This document shows, in pieces, positions 61,095 through 64,000 of a stretch of 64,000 bases of DNA. The notes under the pieces are model-generated. The model had not been told where the DNA came from. It made no database searches and worked only from the letters and a program-made list of their open reading frames with translations. The DNA is taken from contig JAIYAR010000009.1 in NCBI GenBank assembly GCA_027488985.1, positions 186,001-250,000 of the forward strand, in the 5' to 3' direction. The DNA is from Comamonadaceae bacterium (GTDB lineage: Bacteria; Pseudomonadota; Gammaproteobacteria; Burkholderiales; Burkholderiaceae_C). The position numbers and the translations under genes are program-made. How positions within the stretch are numbered: position 1 is the stretch's first letter; every line of letters starts with the position of its first letter.

Positions 61095-63683
61095 TTACTT
61101 CACCGTCGCAGCAGACTCGGTGTAGTCGCTGATCTTGTCAAAGTTCAGGTATTGGTACACCTTGTCGCTGGCGGCCGTCAGCACACCCATGTCCGCCAGA
61201 TACTCTTCCTTGGTAGGAATACGGCCCAGCTTGGAAGCGATGGCAGCCAGCTCCGCAGAACCGAGGTACACATTGCTGTTCTTGCCCAAGCGGTTAGGGA
61301 AGTTGCGGGTAGAGGTAGAGAACACGGTAGCGCCCTCCTTCACCTGCGCCTGGTTACCCATGCACAAGCTGCAGCCCGGCATCTCCATGCGGGCGCCAGC
61401 GCCGCCCAACACACCGTAGTGACCTTCGTCGCTCAGTTGCTTGGCGTCCATCTTGGTCGGCGGTGCGATCCACAGCTTGACCGGAATGTCGCGCTTGCCT
61501 TCCATCAGCTTGGAAGCTGCACGGAAGTGGCCGATGTTGGTCATGCAGGAGCCGATGAACACTTCATCGATCTTGGCGCCGGCCACCTCGGCCAACGTCT
61601 TCACATCGTCCGGGTCGTTGGGGCATGCCACGATAGGCTCATGGATGTCGGCCAGGTCGATCTCGATGACAGCTGCGTATTCCGCATCTGCGTCACCCTT
61701 GAGCAACTCAGGGTTCTTGAGCCAGGCTTCCTGGGCTGCGATACGGCGAGCCAAGGTACGGGCATCGGAGTAACCATTGGCAATCATCCACTTCATCATG
61801 GTGATGTTGCTGTTGACGTACTCTTGGATTGGCTCTTTGTTCAGGTGCACGGTACAACCTGCGGCAGAACGCTCAGCAGACGCATCAGACAACTCAAACG
61901 CCTGCTCGACCTTCAGATCCGGCAAACCTTCGATTTCGAGGATGCGGCCGGAGAAGATGTTCTTCTTGCCCTTCTTCTCGACGGTCAGCAGGCCTGCCTT
62001 GATGGCATACAAAGGAATCGCATTCACCAAGTCACGCAAGGTCACGCCAGGCTGCATCTTGCCCTTGAAGCGCACCAACACCGACTCAGGCATATCCAAA
62101 GGCATCACTCCGGTCGCAGCAGCAAACGCCACCAGACCGGAACCTGCGGGAAAGCTGATACCGATTGGGAAACGGGTGTGGCTGTCGCCACCGGTGCCCA
62201 CGGTGTCGGGCAGCAACAAGCGGTTGAGCCAGGAGTGAATCACGCCGTCACCGGGGCGCAAGCTGATGCCACCGCGGGTGCTGATGAAGTCAGGCAGCTC
62301 GTGGTGCATCTTCACGTCCACAGGCTTGGGGTAAGCCGCGGTGTGGCAGAAAGACTGCATCACTAAGTCGGCAGAGAAGCCCAGGCAGGCCAAGTCTTTC
62401 AGCTCGTCGCGGGTCATCGGGCCGGTGGTGTCTTGGGAGCCAACAGAAGTCATCTTGGGCTCGCAATAAGTGCCAGGGCGCACGCCCTGGCCTTCAGGCA
62501 AACCGCAAGCGCGGCCGACCATCTTCTGGGCCAGGCTGAAACCTTTCTTGGTGTCAGCGGGATTCTGGGGCAAGCGGAACAGCGTGGAAGGCGCCAGGCC
62601 CAATGCTTCACGGGCTTTGGCAGTCAGGCCACGGCCGATGATCAGGGGGATACGGCCACCGGCACGCACTTCGTCAAACAGCACATCGCTCTTGACTTGG
62701 AACGAAGAGATTTCTTTGCCGTCTTTGAAGGCTTTGCCGTCGTAGGGACGCAGTTCCACCACGTCACCCATGTTCATCTGGTTCACATCCAGCTCGATAG
62801 GCAGAGCACCAGCATCTTCCATGGTGTTGTAGAAGATGGGAGCGATCTTGGTGCCCAGGCACACGCCGCCGAAACGCTTGTTGGGAACATAAGGAATGTC
62901 TTCACCGGTGAACCACAGCACGGAGTTGGTGGCGGACTTGCGGCTGGAGCCGGTACCGACCACGTCACCCACGTAAGCGACCAGGTTGCCACGTGCGCGC
63001 AAGTCTTCGATGAACTTGACCGGGCCGCGCTTGCCATCTTCTTCGGGGGTGATGCCGTCGCGCTTGTTCTTCAACATGGCCAAAGCGTGCAATGGGATGT
63101 CTGGGCGACTCCAGGCGTCAGGCGCAGGAGACAGGTCATCGGTGTTGGTTTCGCCGGTGACCTTGAAGATAGTCACGGTGATGCTCTGGGGAACTTCAGG
63201 GCGGCTGGTGAACCACTCCGCATCCGCCCAGCTTTGAAGCACAGCTTTGGCGAAAGTGTTGCCCTTTTCGGCCTTTTCCTTCACGTCATGGAACTGGTCG
63301 AACATCAACAGGGTTTTCTTCAGGCCTTCGGCAGCTTCTGCAGCCACTGCCGCGTCGTCCAGAAGGTCAACCAGCGGGCTGATGTTGTAGCCGCCCAGCA
63401 TGGTGCCCAACAATTCGGTTGCACGGGCGCGGGAGATCAAGGTGCATTTCTCAGTACCGTGCGCCACAGCGGCTAGGTAGCTGGCCTTGACCTTGGCCGC
63501 ATCGTCCACACCAGCAGGCACGCGGTGGGTGATCAGTTCGACGAGGGTTGCTTCTTCGCCGGCAGGGGGCGACTTCAGCAGTTCGATCAACTCGCCGGTC
63601 TGCTTGGCAGACAAAGGCAGGGGGGGAATGCCCAACGCAGCGCGTTCAGCCACATGGTCTCGGTAAGCTTGCAACATCTTCAC
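61095..63683 (-). CDS. acnB: Aconitate hydratase B (bifunctional with 2-methylisocitrate dehydratase)
   Basis: 862 residues, the usual AcnB length. The HEAT-like N-terminal domain ([12 protein letters not shown]) precedes the swivel domain, an AcnB feature. Cluster ligands are visible as [10 protein letters not shown] (about 707) and G-C-S-L-C-M-G-N-Q (about 767). It interconverts citrate and isocitrate in the TCA cycle via a [4Fe-4S] centre. A strong GGAGAG ribosome site precedes the ATG. It ends at a shared terminator. Confidence 0.97.
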   Translation of the reverse strand: MKMLQAYRDHVAERAALGIPPLPLSAKQTGELIELLKSPPAGEEATLVELITHRVPAGVDDAAKVKASYLAAVAHGTEKCTLISRARATELLGTMLGGYNISPLVDLLDDAAVAAEAAEGLKKTLLMFDQFHDVKEKAEKGNTFAKAVLQSWADAEWFTSRPEVPQSITVTIFKVTGETNTDDLSPAPDAWSRPDIPLHALAMLKNKRDGITPEEDGKRGPVKFIEDLRARGNLVAYVGDVVGTGSSRKSATNSVLWFTGEDIPYVPNKRFGGVCLGTKIAPIFYNTMEDAGALPIELDVNQMNMGDVVELRPYDGKAFKDGKEISSFQVKSDVLFDEVRAGGRIPLIIGRGLTAKAREALGLAPSTLFRLPQNPADTKKGFSLAQKMVGRACGLPEGQGVRPGTYCEPKMTSVGSQDTTGPMTRDELKDLACLGFSADLVMQSFCHTAAYPKPVDVKMHHELPDFISTRGGISLRPGDGVIHSWLNRLLLPDTVGTGGDSHTRFPIGISFPAGSGLVAFAAATGVMPLDMPESVLVRFKGKMQPGVTLRDLVNAIPLYAIKAGLLTVEKKGKKNIFSGRILEIEGLPDLKVEQAFELSDASAERSAAGCTVHLNKEPIQEYVNSNITMMKWMIANGYSDARTLARRIAAQEAWLKNPELLKGDADAEYAAVIEIDLADIHEPIVACPNDPDDVKTLAEVAGAKIDEVFIGSCMTNIGHFRAASKLMEGKRDIPVKLWIAPPTKMDAKQLSDEGHYGVLGGAGARMEMPGCSLCMGNQAQVKEGATVFSTSTRNFPNRLGKNSNVYLGSAELAAIASKLGRIPTKEEYLADMGVLTAASDKVYQYLNFDKISDYTESAATVK

Positions 63684-63707
63684 TCTCCTTCAAAAACAAT
63701 AAAAACA

Positions 63708-63753
63708 CATTCCAGCGCCCGCGCTATCTGCGCGAGCAGCTACTTATTTCATA
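63708..63753 (-). repeat. Dispersed repeat copy at the acnB upstream junction
   Basis: On the minus strand: GCTATGAAATAAG, TAGCTGCTCGCGCA (63742-63729), then GGGCGCT. It starts in the last codons of the upstream gene and fills the spacer before acnB. Confidence 0.75.
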
Positions 63754-64000
63754 GCAGCGCCATCCTGTGGCACGGGCAAGGGCTCCAGCAAGTTGGGTGC
63801 CGGATTCTTCTCCATTGCCAGTGCCACGGCCTGCTGCTCAGCACTCATACAGGCGTCCGCCAAACGCCGGCCTTGCCGGTGATCCATCAACATGGATTTG
63901 TTGGCCAACTGCAACCAGACGGCGCCCCGGGCCGCATCTTCCAGCCGGATCGCTCCGGTCGAAGTAGACACGGGCACCATCACAAACCGCTGCTTGCCGG
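63744..64000 (-). CDS. Unknown protein, C-terminal part (partial)
   Basis: The frame is open to the right edge (at least 84 codons, G-K-Q-R-F-V-M-V-P … A-M-K). No motif recognised. The sequence M-D-H-R-Q-G-R-R-L-A-D-A-C-M-S-A-E-Q-Q suggests a helical region, and it ends in a Pro-rich stretch. A start at 63983 would give 79 residues, but the frame continues upstream, so the true N-terminus may lie outside the window. It is 60 bases from acnB on the same strand and may be cotranscribed. Confidence 0.55.
   Translation of the reverse strand, partial: GKQRFVMVPVSTSTGAIRLEDAARGAVWLQLANKSMLMDHRQGRRLADACMSAEQQAVALAMEKNPAPNLLEPLPVPQDGAAMK

Noticed and set aside
61062..62366. 434-codon plus-strand open frame opposite acnB
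   Set aside because: Antisense to aconitase, and it starts inside the terminator; no supporting features.
1..64000. rRNA, tRNA or CRISPR loci
   Set aside because: No rRNA-like blocks, no cloverleaf sequences with a TTCGA-type T-loop in a credible context, and no regularly spaced repeats were seen by eye; a covariance search would settle the tRNA point.

Overview
The window looks like chromosomal DNA of a betaproteobacterium of the Comamonadaceae type (Rhodoferax/Polaromonas/Acidovorax-like). This is inferred from the GC-rich housekeeping genes, the rpsP-rimM-trmD-rplS order, type B aconitase, a BPSS1780-family membrane protein, a DEAD-box helicase with an RGG-like tail, and a short dispersed repeat scattered through genes and spacers. 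No database search was possible, so the genus is a guess.

Layout. 1-7.3 kb (minus strand): the end of a tripartite RND efflux operon, tetR-outer membrane lipoprotein-adaptor-pump, with a 16-bp operator palindrome in front of tetR. Downstream is a UPF0016/GDT1 manganese-exporter-type gene, cut by the window edge, behind a yybP-ykoY Mn2+ riboswitch. 7.3-14.2 kb (minus): ZIP metal transporter, dienelactone hydrolase-like protein, chemoreceptor, polA. 14.3-16.9 kb (plus): homoserine kinase, a membrane protein and a FecR-domain protein as an overlapping operon. 16.9-25.6 kb: TPR protein, PhoX phosphatase behind a Pho box, a Ser/Thr protein kinase, a monooxygenase-fold protein, uvrD and guaC.

25.6-49.6 kb is an accessory block with lower GC, transcribed almost entirely on the minus strand. 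It opens (25.8-26.8 kb) with a badly decayed IS3-family transposase that can be read only through frameshifts and stops. In the direction of transcription (49 to 27 kb) come: a legionaminic-acid-type nonulosonate pathway (legB, legC, hydrolysing epimerase, synthase, N-acyltransferase, guanylyltransferase with CBS domains, CMP-sugar synthetase); a sugar amidotransferase with its own HisF and HisH, predicted to make an acetamidino group; two Gfo/Idh/MocA oxidoreductases; a Wzm/Wzt ABC exporter whose Wzt has a C-terminal extension; a methyltransferase-like protein; an SGNH hydrolase/acyltransferase-like protein; two tiny reading frames; a NodU/CmcH-type carbamoyltransferase; and two unfamiliar GT-B-like proteins that are candidate glycosyltransferases. 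Together they predict an ABC-exported surface glycan carrying an amidinated nonulosonic acid with carbamoyl, acyl and possibly methyl decorations. I consider this the most interesting system in the window.

49.6-64 kb returns to core genes: beta-hydroxyacid dehydrogenase family, DEAD-box RNA helicase, orn, M48 protease, phhB, rsgA, a CobD/CbiB-family protein, a Nudix hydrolase, the rpsP-rimM-trmD-rplS operon, a GNAT protein with a small membrane protein, acnB, and an unknown gene cut by the right edge.

Two patterns run across genes. One is a roughly 45-bp repeat with at least seven recognisable copies, several lying in frame inside coding sequences. The other is a set of -10-like hexamers six to eight bases before the start codons of thrB, uvrD, orn, polA and the M48 protease, which suggests leaderless or near-leaderless mRNAs. 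No rRNA, tRNA or CRISPR array was seen.
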